The translations under genes were made by a program, and so were the position numbers. 64,000 nucleotides of DNA from Bacillus sp. HNG (GTDB lineage: Bacteria; Bacillota; Bacilli; Bacillales; Bacillaceae_L), in contig NZ_QUQV01000003.1 in assembly GCF_003400205.1 (NCBI RefSeq), positions 62,001-126,000 of the forward strand, written 5' to 3'. Under the pieces are notes generated by a model. It was not told where the DNA came from. It made no database searches and saw only the letters and a list, made by a program, of their open reading frames with translations. This document shows, one piece after another, positions 16,625-24,936 of the stretch (position 1 is its first letter; the number at the start of each line of letters is the position of its first letter).

Positions 16625-16701
16625 CCCTGTTAGTTGAAGAAGAATGTCTAATCTGGTGAAAAAACTCTACTTAGACTCTATCCTACGGTTATTCAACTAA
16701 C
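16625..16701. repeat. 15-bp repeat copy 2 and its inverted partner
   Basis: CCCTGTTAGTTGAAG at 16625-16639; the inverted core TTCAACTAAC at 16692-16701 forms the last codons of the neighbouring minus-strand gene. Confidence 0.5.
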
Positions 16702-16934
16702 TTCGAATAACCTCGTTTCCCCTTGACGACCCTTTTGTCGTCCTTTCTTAATCCCCACATAACGTGATTGATCTCACCAAAGCGGATGCCGAATTTCTCA
16801 TATATGTAATCAGAAATTTCTTCGTGTGATACTTCCACACCTTTGCCTTTCTGCCGCATGAACTCAATTATTGCGGGTTGGATTTCTTCCTTTCCAACCG
16901 TTTTTCTTCCATTTAGATATTCGTTCTTTGGCAT
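16689..16934 (-). CDS. Small protein with probable winged-helix fold
   Basis: 81 residues from ATG 16934 (MPKNEYLNGRKTVGKEEIQP), preceded by AAAGGGGAG at 6 bases; an upstream ATG at 16952 would place that ribosome site inside the coding region. The segment VSHEEISDYIYEKFGIRFGE through LRKDDKRVVKGKRGY has the helix-turn-helix plus basic hairpin pattern of winged-helix DNA-binding domains. No family recognised; a regulator of the element is plausible. Confidence 0.6.
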   Translation of the reverse strand: MPKNEYLNGRKTVGKEEIQPAIIEFMRQKGKGVEVSHEEISDYIYEKFGIRFGEINHVMWGLRKDDKRVVKGKRGYSKLVE

Positions 16935-16952
16935 AATGGACTCCCCTTTCAT

Positions 16953-17794
16953 ATTTTTGTAATATTATAACATATCCTATCTACGATTGGTCGCTCGTTT
17001 GAAGGACGTTCCGTGACGTGTAGTGACCCGATATTTCAAAATTGTTGTGTATATTCTGAAAGCGTCTTCCTCCGCCAAAAAGACCCCCCGTCCCCCCGTG
17101 GGTGGGGTCGAATATTCCGTCCATTTCTTTCTGTGCTTGTGTGTAAAGCGATTGAATTCATTCCGAATAGTTATTGTCTTGGGATTAAATGTCGTTGACC
17201 ATAAGGCTTATGTATGGTCTTGCAAAGATATAGCAATCGTTGTATAAACATACGGAAGACAACACGTCATTACAATTACTATCTTATGGACAAACCTATT
17301 GCTATTCGTCATATAATACAGATTACACGACCAATCGTATTTTGACGTTTTCAACAAATCCCTATAAACAAAGGGTTTGTCGATTTCGATTCGTCGTATA
17401 TCAAAAATGTATTTTTATCATTCGTCGTATAATGCGAATATGTCCACTTGTATCATTACAAAAACGGCTGAATCCATTACGACTGAAAGTATTTTGCCGA
17501 TTCCTTCCCGTGTAAATTTCGGACATTTCGGAACGCATAAAGCAATGTTTACGAAGGAATCAATCCCTTTCGTTCGGTTCACTTTGTATTGAAAGCAATG
17601 TCACTTTTGGTATTCGTGTGACATGGCGAAAAGCCGTTCAATCCCTTGTGCGCCAACACTTTAATACAGTAAAGAAATGAAGCGAGATTTCTATAATCGG
17701 ACATATAACGACAGGTTTGCGGCTATTTTACGAAATCAATCTACACGGACTTCATATGTATTAGGAACGACGTTCTTGTCGTCCCAAGTTCAAT
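16953..17794. other. Non-coding block of the element with repeated motifs
   Basis: About 840 bp without a convincing gene: the short frames have no ribosome sites and odd composition. Visible are a GC-rich hairpin near 17083-17110 (GACCCC...GGGGTC), and ATTCGTCRTATA at 17304-17315, 17389-17400 and 17420-17431. TCG and CGA triplets are very frequent. An untranslated RNA, replication-related sequence or decayed genes are all possible. Confidence 0.5.
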
Positions 17795-18439
17795 TTAAAA
17801 ATGACCTTTCGATTTCAACCAATTCATTCGTATTTGTTCCAATCGCTTTAATTCCGCCTTGACCGCTTTGACGTATGCTGCACGGGCATCTGATTCTGTT
17901 TCAAACGTCCCAATATGCTTTCCACAAACTCCAACCTGGTATTTACCGCTTGACGTCTTCGTAAATCCTTTTGCATGGTTCAATTTATATTTCAAACAAT
18001 TCTCACGGTCGGTAACCACTTCAAGGTTTTCGTCCCGATTATCAAGAGTTTGTTCGTTTTTATGATTGACTTGAATTGACATTCCCGTTTCTTCGAAAAA
18101 TCCGTTGTATTTGGCAAGTTCCTGACGCATGATGAATCTATGCAATTGTTCCTTTCTTCGAATTCCTTTCCCAACGGCGATATTTGCGTAAATTCCATTG
18201 TTCCCTAAGAAAGCGGCGACTTTTCCTTTCTGCAATACTTCCGACAATCTATGCTTCGAAATTAGTGTTTCCCGCCCGTCCTTCAAGAATATTGTGACAC
18301 TTCGGTCGTCGTTGAACTTGAAGTCATTGAATCGGCGACAACCGTGCAAACCGTTCTTTCTCTTAATATAATTCAACAATTTGACCTCGTTTTCATTTAT
18401 TGGTTCAAATCTAATATTTCCATCAGCTTCAACAAACAT
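17795..18439 (-). CDS. HNH endonuclease with AP2-type DNA-binding domain
   Basis: 214 residues. The HNH core LHRFIMRQELAKYNG (about 99-113), then IQVNHKNEQTLDNRDENLEV (about 121-140) has the expected His, Asn and second-loop residues. The C-terminal GKYQVGVCGKHIGTFETESDARAAYVKAV (about 166-194, given here only as a motif region) is an AP2-like fold. The pair is typical of free-standing homing endonucleases in phages and phage-like elements. It has its own ribosome site, AGGAGG, and lies after a terminator, so it is a separate unit. Confidence 0.88.
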   Translation of the reverse strand: MFVEADGNIRFEPINENEVKLLNYIKRKNGLHGCRRFNDFKFNDDRSVTIFLKDGRETLISKHRLSEVLQKGKVAAFLGNNGIYANIAVGKGIRRKEQLHRFIMRQELAKYNGFFEETGMSIQVNHKNEQTLDNRDENLEVVTDRENCLKYKLNHAKGFTKTSSGKYQVGVCGKHIGTFETESDARAAYVKAVKAELKRLEQIRMNWLKSKGHF

Positions 18440-18491
18440 ATTGATGACCTCCTATCCCAAGTTCGTTTTGGTGTGTTCATTTTGACCAATC

Positions 18492-18514
18492 AAAAAGACG
18501 CCCCGAAGGACGTC
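18492..18514 (-). terminator. Terminator between the small-gene operon and the HNH gene
   Basis: On the minus strand GACGTCC pairs with GGGGCGTC around TTC, followed by TTTTT (18492-18496). Confidence 0.75.
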
Positions 18515-18515
18515 C

Positions 18516-18779
18516 TTACATCTTTAATTCGATTGTTGTTAATTCTCCACTTTTTTCACGTTCCTTCTGCTGGCGGATCTGCTCGTCGTACATTCCAATT
18601 GCAATTAAACAAATTGGTGGAAGATTGTGTCCTTCATTAAGCAATTTACGCCAATACTCAATTTGCTCGACGTTATGCTTTTCATTTTTCTTAGCTTCCT
18701 CGACTATCTTCTTTGACTTCGGACTTTCCGCATAACCTTTCGCAATTTCTTCTAATGCTTTACGTTGTGAATATGCCAT
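18516..18779 (-). CDS. Hypothetical 87-residue element protein
   Basis: Charged and helical, Lys/Glu-rich at the N-terminus (SPKSKKIVEEAKKNEKHN), followed by WRKLLNEGHNLPPICLIAIG. It starts one base after the stop of the upstream HTH gene and is the last gene before a terminator. No family recognised. Confidence 0.6.
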   Translation of the reverse strand: MAYSQRKALEEIAKGYAESPKSKKIVEEAKKNEKHNVEQIEYWRKLLNEGHNLPPICLIAIGMYDEQIRQQKEREKSGELTTIELKM

Positions 18780-18780
18780 A

Positions 18781-18987
18781 TTAATTCAACCCCCTTTTAT
18801 CTCGTTCAAGACGTTCCTTTGCCCGTTCCAATCCCTTAGGTCGTGCGATACGGACTTCGGTTGTAGATACGCCAACTTCTTTCGCAATATCTTCAAGCGA
18901 CTTACGTTCACGTTTCATGCGAAGAATCATATCAAGCGTTTTCACTTCATATTCAGTCTGTTTCACTAACATTTCGAGTGCCGTCAT
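18781..18987 (-). CDS. Small helix-turn-helix protein
   Basis: 68 residues. The segment RKSLEDIAKEVGVSTTEVRI (about 28-47) is a clear helix-turn-helix pattern, followed by a basic tail. Its ATG overlaps the stop of the upstream micro-ORF (ATGA). Probably a regulator encoded by the element; partner unknown. Confidence 0.68.
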   Translation of the reverse strand: MTALEMLVKQTEYEVKTLDMILRMKRERKSLEDIAKEVGVSTTEVRIARPKGLERAKERLERDKRGLN

Positions 18988-19070
18988 TTCGATACACCAC
19001 CAAAATGTTTTTCAATTATGACCAATGACCAAACTGCAATCAAAAAATGAATCATTGCAAGAACATTCAT
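18984..19070 (-). CDS. 28-residue membrane peptide
   Basis: MNVLAMIHFLIAVWSLVIIE then KHFGGVSK: one hydrophobic helix with a basic tail. It begins 2 bases after the upstream stop and its TGA overlaps the next ATG. The tight packing supports a real, coupled gene; composition alone would not. Confidence 0.5.
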   Translation of the reverse strand: MNVLAMIHFLIAVWSLVIIEKHFGGVSK

Positions 19071-19072
19071 AA

Positions 19073-19669
19073 TTACTTCACCCAAGCGGGAACACGACCG
19101 CTGGAATATGCTCTTTCTTGCGTTTCAGTTTTTAATCCAAGACAAAATTCTTCGGGAGTATAATCCTTTGGTGAATAGACTTTTCGTTCATTAATAGTTC
19201 GACCATACTTTTCGGTAGGAATCCCTAAGTCAAACAGCGTTTTGTTGTATTCTTGATTTACATTCCCGATTTCGTTCTTAATTTGACCAAGTTCGGCTAA
19301 TTGCTTCAATAATTCATTTCTTGCAGCAATCACGGATTCAACCTTTTTATCATATCGGGATTGGATTTCCTTCAACCGTTTTTCACGGTGTTCTTTTGCG
19401 AAAGGAACAAACTTTTCAACCGCTAATTTTTTGCGGACTGCATAGGCACGTTGAAGAAGTTCGGTTGTTTCGGCAAGTTCAGATTTCTTTTCGTTCAACA
19501 ATTCCTTTGCTTGTTCAACGTCCGATCCTGATACAATCCCAAGAAGTAATTGTTCGGTTGAATCTTCGATTGCTTGCGTTAATTCAATTACTTGATTCGT
19601 CAATTCGTCTTGCTTGTTTTCCAATTCTTGAATTTTAGACTTGACCGCTTCCAATTGTTGCTTTGACAT
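19073..19669 (-). CDS. Coiled-coil protein of the element, function unknown
   Basis: 198 residues. The first about 130 are heptad-like coiled coil (for example VKSKIQELENKQDELTNQVI); the C-terminal about 50 form a Tyr/Pro/Arg-rich tail ending SSGRVPAWVK. No enzymatic motif seen. Reminiscent of small phage accessory proteins. A hairpin (GGGAC/GTCCC, about 19692-19710) lies between it and the Xre gene. Confidence 0.65.
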   Translation of the reverse strand: MSKQQLEAVKSKIQELENKQDELTNQVIELTQAIEDSTEQLLLGIVSGSDVEQAKELLNEKKSELAETTELLQRAYAVRKKLAVEKFVPFAKEHREKRLKEIQSRYDKKVESVIAARNELLKQLAELGQIKNEIGNVNQEYNKTLFDLGIPTEKYGRTINERKVYSPKDYTPEEFCLGLKTETQERAYSSGRVPAWVK

Positions 19670-19740
19670 AGATCAATTCCCCCCTTTGATATACGGGACG
19701 TTTTGTCCCGATTAAATTTTTAGTTCAATTTTGATTTTTT

Positions 19741-19968
19741 TCATTCACTTTCAAACCTACGCATGATTTTCAAATTGCGAATTGCTTCGATTTCTTCTGG
19801 CTTAACGTTGAATCGGTAAATGATTCGTTGTTTAAGTCGTTCGGAAATTGGCATTTTGTCTGATTCAATAAGCGAAATCATTTGTTGAGATACGCCAACT
19901 TCACGGGCAAAATCGCCTTGATTCAGTCCAAGATTCGTCCGCAATGCTTTGACAACAAATCCTTCCAT
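19741..19968 (-). CDS. Xre/Cro-type repressor
   Basis: 75 residues of the Cro/CI HTH fold: LRTNLGLNQGDFAREVGVSQ then QMISLIESDKMPISERL (about 9-45). The strong ribosome site AAGGAGG lies 6-8 bases before ATG. It is first in the minus-strand small-gene operon, the usual place of an element repressor. The upstream leader has two terminator-like hairpins and a repeated motif (CAATTG..CTAAAT at about 20153 and 20183) that could be its operator (inference). Confidence 0.88.
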   Translation of the reverse strand: MEGFVVKALRTNLGLNQGDFAREVGVSQQMISLIESDKMPISERLKQRIIYRFNVKPEEIEAIRNLKIMRRFESE

Positions 19969-20110
19969 ACGTTCAACCTCCTTTTAAATTAGTAAAAAAC
20001 AAGTTCTTGACCAAAAAGAAATGTCCCGCCAATAAGACGGGCAATCGCACTACTGCACGCTGCTTCGATAGGTCAAATCGAACTTGGGTCGGCAACCAAT
20101 ATTCAGTTGT

Positions 20111-20146
20111 AAAAAAGCGGATTCCCCCGTTAAAGAACCCGCTTCT
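20111..20146 (-). terminator. Terminator-like hairpin in the leader of the Xre operon
   Basis: Minus-strand AAGCGGGTTC and GAATCCGCTT pair (one wobble), followed by TTTTTT. Placed about 145 bases before the Xre ATG, it is either an attenuator or the end of a short RNA. Confidence 0.6.
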
Positions 20147-20220
20147 AATTATCAATTGTTCTAAATCGTCCCTTGTAAGTTACAATTGGACTAAATTCGT
20201 AAAAAACAAGATAGAATGTA

Positions 20221-20272
20221 TAAAAAAATGCGACGGTCACGGTAAAAAGCTCGCAACCAATCGCATTTTCTC
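20221..20272 (-). terminator. Second terminator-like hairpin upstream of the Xre operon
   Basis: Minus-strand AAAATGCGA pairs with TCGCATTTT, followed by more T. Together with the hairpin at 20111-20146 it brackets a region of about 80 bp. Confidence 0.5.
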
Positions 20273-20282
20273 AGAGGAATAA

Positions 20283-20745
20283 CCGATTGTATGTCAATGC
20301 CGCATACGGAAACGGCAAGGATTAATTTTATGTATTTTCGTTTAATCTTCTTTGACTTCTATTTCGTATTAACGTTTACTTCGTAATTTGCGACAATATT
20401 ATCGAATCTATATTGCGAATATCTTTGTCGTTATCTAATTAACTTTGTCACTTATGTTCCAAAGTTAAGCAAGCTTTGCTTGCACCGTTCTTGAGGAACT
20501 TGATTTTTAGTTCCGAAAGAATGGTTACTATCAAGCGAAGTATTGTATCGAAGTTTCGTTGAAACTAACGAAATACTAACGTTATCTAAGCGACTTCTAC
20601 TTCGTAATTCAACCGCAAAATCCCTTGACAAGCGTCATAAATACGATTTAACACAATTTTAATATTTCTGTAACATTTTTGTAATATTTATTTGCATAAC
20701 TTCGAAAAACTTGTCCTTGACTATGCACACATTTGACATTAGAAT
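20283..20745. other. Non-coding right arm of the element
   Basis: About 460 bp with no gene, rich in short inverted repeats (CAAGC/GCTTG near 20470, GTTC/GAAC near 20490) and TTCG/CGAA words. The last about 100 bp before the right junction are AT-rich. It may hold the promoter of the minus-strand operon and recombinase arm sites. Confidence 0.5.
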
Positions 20746-20760
20746 CGAGATCCTAATGCA
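20700..20760 (+). other. Right attachment site (attR) of the sigK element
   Basis: Core CGA at 20746-20748; sigK sequence resumes at GAGATCCTAATGCAC. The element side (TATGCACACATTTGACATTA) is an imperfect inverted match of the left end. Joined in a circle, the two ends would give a dyad TTGACATTA...TAAAGTCAA around the core, as expected for attP of a serine recombinase. Confidence 0.78.
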
Positions 20761-21124
20761 CCTAAGAGCTTTAAAGAAGACGAAAAAGGATGTTTCTCTG
20801 CATGATCCGATTGGTCAGGATAAAGAAGGCAATGAAATTAGTTTAATTGATGTTTTGAAATCAGAAACAGAAGATGTGATTGAAACAATCCAACTAAATA
20901 TGGAACTTGAGAAAATCAAAGAATATATTGATGTTCTTGATGACAGAGAAAAAGAGGTGATTGTGGGTAGGTTTGGACTTGATTTATCAAAGGAAAAAAC
21001 ACAACGTGAGATTGCAAAAGAGTTGGGCATCTCAAGAAGCTATGTATCACGCATTGAAAAGCGTGCCTTGATGAAAATGTTCCATGAGTTTTATCGGGCA
21101 GAAAAAGAAAAAAGAAGATCATAA
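20747..21124 (+). CDS. sigK: SigK, C-terminal segment
   Basis: 125 codons plus stop, continuing SigK at [20 protein letters not shown], through region 3 to region 4 ([20 protein letters not shown], then [20 protein letters not shown]). The frame extends upstream into the element to 20711, but that part is not SigK and has no ribosome site. Joined to 13663-13998 it gives a 237-residue protein, against 241 in B. subtilis. The C-terminus (EKEKRRS) is shorter than the B. subtilis tail, and its stop codon is the first triplet of a family-B repeat. Confidence 0.97.
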   Translation, partial: EILMHLRALKKTKKDVSLHDPIGQDKEGNEISLIDVLKSETEDVIETIQLNMELEKIKEYIDVLDDREKEVIVGRFGLDLSKEKTQREIAKELGISRSYVSRIEKRALMKMFHEFYRAEKEKRRS

Positions 21125-21248
21125 GAAAAGCGCAAGGCGCGCAGCCTTAGGCGACAAGCATAAGACGAGCGCTGACAGAAGGCGCTTCTTGCCTTCCGAA
21201 GCGATTGGCTTAGACCAGAGAGCCGATGGCGCATGGAACTAGACATCG
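21119..21248. repeat. Family-B palindromic repeat, copy 2 (inverted relative to copy 1)
   Basis: Begins ATAAGAAAAGCGCAAGGCGC, identical to the equivalent end of copy 1, and shares long blocks such as AAGCGATTGGCTTAGACC. The sigK stop TAA (21122-21124) is part of it. Confidence 0.85.
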
Positions 21249-21273
21249 AAAACTACGTAAAAAAAGTTTTTTT

Positions 21274-21315
21274 AAAAAAGGTGGATTGCACATTTATTTG
21301 CAATCCACCTTTTGC
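21274..21315 (+). terminator. Terminator of sigK
   Basis: GGTGGATTGCA (21280-21290) pairs with TGCAATCCACC (21299-21309), with A and T runs outside; likely bidirectional. Confidence 0.9.
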
Positions 21316-21321
21316 TTTATT

Positions 21322-21402
21322 TTATAAATCAACACTTACTTCAGTTCCAATAATTATTGCAATAACAGACGTGATCACAAGCCCCATAACGATCATAAAC
21401 AT
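21322..21402 (-). CDS. 26-residue hydrophobic peptide
   Basis: MFMIVMGLVITSVIAIIIGT then EVSVDL: a single membrane helix. The strong ribosome site GGAGGATGATAAAG precedes ATG, and the sigK terminator lies just beyond the stop. No family recognised; could be a small sporulation or toxin-type peptide. Confidence 0.5.
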   Translation of the reverse strand: MFMIVMGLVITSVIAIIIGTEVSVDL

Positions 21403-21529
21403 CTTTATCATCCTCCATCAAAGAGATGTACTTCTTACTTTTACTTTACCACTTACATACTGTGTAAACGTTATCCACTTTTGAACATTGTGTTAAAGAA
21501 ATTTGACAAAATTAAGGCATTCATACAAA

Positions 21530-21556
21530 GCAAAAGGGCGCCCTAGTTGGCGCCCC
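21530..21556 (-). terminator. Terminator of the yrzI-type micro-gene cluster
   Basis: GGGCGCC (21536-21542) and GGCGCCC (21549-21555) pair; on the minus strand CTTTTGC follows. Confidence 0.8.
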
Positions 21557-21565
21557 TATTGCTGA

Positions 21566-21622
21566 CTATTTATTATGCTTTGTAAATAAAATGGTAAAAA
21601 TCAGTACGTGAACCGATAGCAT
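21566..21622 (-). CDS. 18-residue micro-ORF
   Basis: MLSVHVLIFTILFTKHNK, hydrophobic with a basic tail, behind AGGAGG. It lies in a row with the ORF at 21651 and yrzI, just before a terminator. May be a worn yrzI-type copy. Confidence 0.35.
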   Translation of the reverse strand: MLSVHVLIFTILFTKHNK

Positions 21623-21650
21623 TCGTAACTCCTCCTATCATTCAAATTCG

Positions 21651-21716
21651 TTAGGTGGAATCCTTCTCCACAGATAACCAAGCTACAATCGGACAGATTT
21701 TCATTAACATTTTCAT
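21651..21716 (-). CDS. 21-residue micro-ORF
   Basis: MKMLMKICPIVAWLSVEKDS plus T, behind GAGAGGAG. Between yrzI and the 18-residue ORF on the same strand. Function unknown. Confidence 0.35.
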   Translation of the reverse strand: MKMLMKICPIVAWLSVEKDST

Positions 21717-21745
21717 TCTCCTCTCTTCCTTTTATTTTTTGTTGA

Positions 21746-21886
21746 TTAGAATAAGCGCATCATTGAATATTGACGTTCCTTCATTTCTTCCATAAGCTTA
21801 TTGACTCTTTCCTCACGTTGATACTCTTCAATTGATTTTTCACGCTTTGAAATCGAGATCGTTAAAAAGAATAAATTGATGGTCAT
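21746..21886 (-). CDS. yrzI: YrzI-family small protein
   Basis: 46 residues: MTINLFFLTISISKREKSIE then EYQREERVNKLMEEMKERQY. This is the YrzI family pattern, a short hydrophobic start MT-NL-F-TI-I and a charged helix. Strong ribosome site AAGGAGGTG. Biochemical role unknown. Confidence 0.85.
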   Translation of the reverse strand: MTINLFFLTISISKREKSIEEYQREERVNKLMEEMKERQYSMMRLF

Positions 21887-21948
21887 TATTTTTCACCTCC
21901 TTAATTAAAAAATCGGGTAAATCTGTGTAGGAAAAAAAGACATAAAAA

Positions 21949-22020
21949 GGCCACAGGCATACTAGTCCTGTGGCGTTAAATGGCATAATAAAGCCACAGG
22001 CGAACTATTCCACCTGTGGC
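21949..22020 (-). terminator. Two tandem hairpins sharing one stem
   Basis: GCCACAGG/CCTGTGGC at 21950-21957/21967-21974 and again at 21993-22000/22013-22020. The same 8-bp stem is duplicated with different loops, downstream of the micro-ORF at 22040-22123; a T run follows the second on the minus strand. Confidence 0.65.
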
Positions 22021-22039
22021 ATGATTAACGTATCTTAAA

Positions 22040-22123
22040 TTAAAAATTAATCACCGGTATGGTCGAATAGATTGTTACATATGAAGTTTTTGTGTTTGTC
22101 ATGTCAATAGATACTTTCATCAT
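22040..22123 (-). CDS. 27-residue micro-ORF
   Basis: MMKVSIDMTNTKTSYVTIYS then TIPVINF, behind AAAAGGAGG. Followed by tandem hairpins. Unknown; the ribosome site and terminator support expression. Confidence 0.45.
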   Translation of the reverse strand: MMKVSIDMTNTKTSYVTIYSTIPVINF

Positions 22124-22216
22124 TTTATTCGACCTCCTTTTAAAATTAATTTTTTCCTACTGTGGTAATTATAACCAATATCGCTACTTATGTAAACACT
22201 TTTTTTGTAAAAAAAA

Positions 22217-22242
22217 TCCTTCACCTTAATTTAGGTGAAGGA
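22217..22242 (-). terminator. Terminator of the mcc operon
   Basis: TCCTTCACCT (22217-22226) pairs with AGGTGAAGGA (22233-22242); T run on the minus strand. Confidence 0.9.
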
Positions 22243-22476
22243 CTATTGTTCTTCGAATTGTTTTTTATATTTAGTAACTAATAAGAAAAAGGTAAACGAC
22301 AAGCATAAAAGAATGAAAGTTGAACCCATCATTATATAAATTTGAAACGGAGAACGTTCCTCCGGTATGATGACCCCGATATATAAAAATACACTTAGCA
22401 CAAGAAGGATGTAACCGTAGTTAGTGAAATCTTTGATTTTATTACGCAGGTTTTTAAATTGTTTATCTTGATCCAT
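22243..22476 (-). CDS. yrhC: YrhC-family membrane protein
   Basis: 77 residues with two membrane helices (about 21-38 and 48-68) and charged ends. Position after mccB and the block LLVLSVFLYIGVIIP match YrhC, last gene of the B. subtilis yrrT operon. Function unknown. Confidence 0.85.
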   Translation of the reverse strand: MDQDKQFKNLRNKIKDFTNYGYILLVLSVFLYIGVIIPEERSPFQIYIMMGSTFILLCLSFTFFLLVTKYKKQFEEQ

Positions 22477-22617
22477 CTTGAATCACACCTACCTAACTAG
22501 TAAACTTCCATCCTATGATAACATACATTGAAAGTGCGAGTAGAATGTAAATTTTAGCAGTATCATTCAACAAAAAATAAACCTCCAACCTGGATTTAGG
22601 CTAGAGGCAACACTTTA

Positions 22618-24677
<2,060 letters not shown>

Positions 24678-24693
24678 GACAAATCCCCCTAAT

Positions 24694-24924
24694 CAAATTA
24701 GCCTTGGCGAATTTTTAGGCCCACACGAGGTGGGTCATAAAGACATTGCCACAGGAAGTGGCGTTTTTAGTCTTTAACCTTATTCCTCGAAAGTATCCAT
24801 TAAAAAATCTGTGGCATCCGCCGGAGGCTTGGGCCCACACGAAGTGGGTCACTCAGATGTTGCCACAGGATGTGGCGTTATTAGTCTGAGTTCCTTAATT
24901 TCGCCAAGGTTCATTGGCGAATAA
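24694..24924. repeat. Family-A structured repeat, doubled copy 2
   Basis: 24694-24830 is a complete unit; 24831-24924 repeats the CCCAC/GTGGG and GCCAC/GTGGC hairpins and ends with half of the palindrome. In the second unit the outer stem is ACTCAGA...TCTGAGT instead of AAAGAC...GTCTTT: both sides changed together. It lies inside the yrrT-mtnN-mccA-mccB operon. Confidence 0.85.
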
Positions 24925-24936
24925 AGTTATAATGAT

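Larger units (their letters stand above)
13999..20746 (+). mobile_element. skin-like sigK intervening element, about 6.75 kb
   Basis: 6748 bp separate the two sigK halves at a shared CGA core (13998-14000 and 20746-20748). Excision would join codon AAC (ending 13998) to GAG (20747-20749) and restore a 237-codon sigK. Inside are a SpoIVCA-like serine recombinase next to the left end, about ten small genes and two long non-coding blocks. In B. subtilis and some clostridia such skin elements are excised only in the mother cell so that SigK can be made. This one is much smaller than the 48-kb B. subtilis skin and has no recognisable phage structural genes. The boundaries are supported by protein homology and by inverted similarity of the ends. 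Confidence 0.93.

Noticed and set aside
17013-17592. Several 60-90-residue frames in the element's central block
   Set aside because: No ribosome sites, overlapping frames and low-complexity sequence; treated as non-coding.
19973-20155. 60-residue minus-strand frame before the Xre gene
   Set aside because: It runs through a terminator hairpin and has no ribosome site.
20625-20653. Promoter TTGACA upstream of the right junction
   Set aside because: The -10 region at 17-18 bases (TTAACA) is a poor match and no gene follows before the junction.
20711-20746. In-frame extension upstream of the SigK C-terminal half (a TTG start)
   Set aside because: It is element sequence without homology to SigK or a ribosome site.
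13663-21124. sigK as a pseudogene
   Set aside because: The halves rejoin exactly in frame at a recombinase core, with all regions intact; this is programmed interruption rather than decay.
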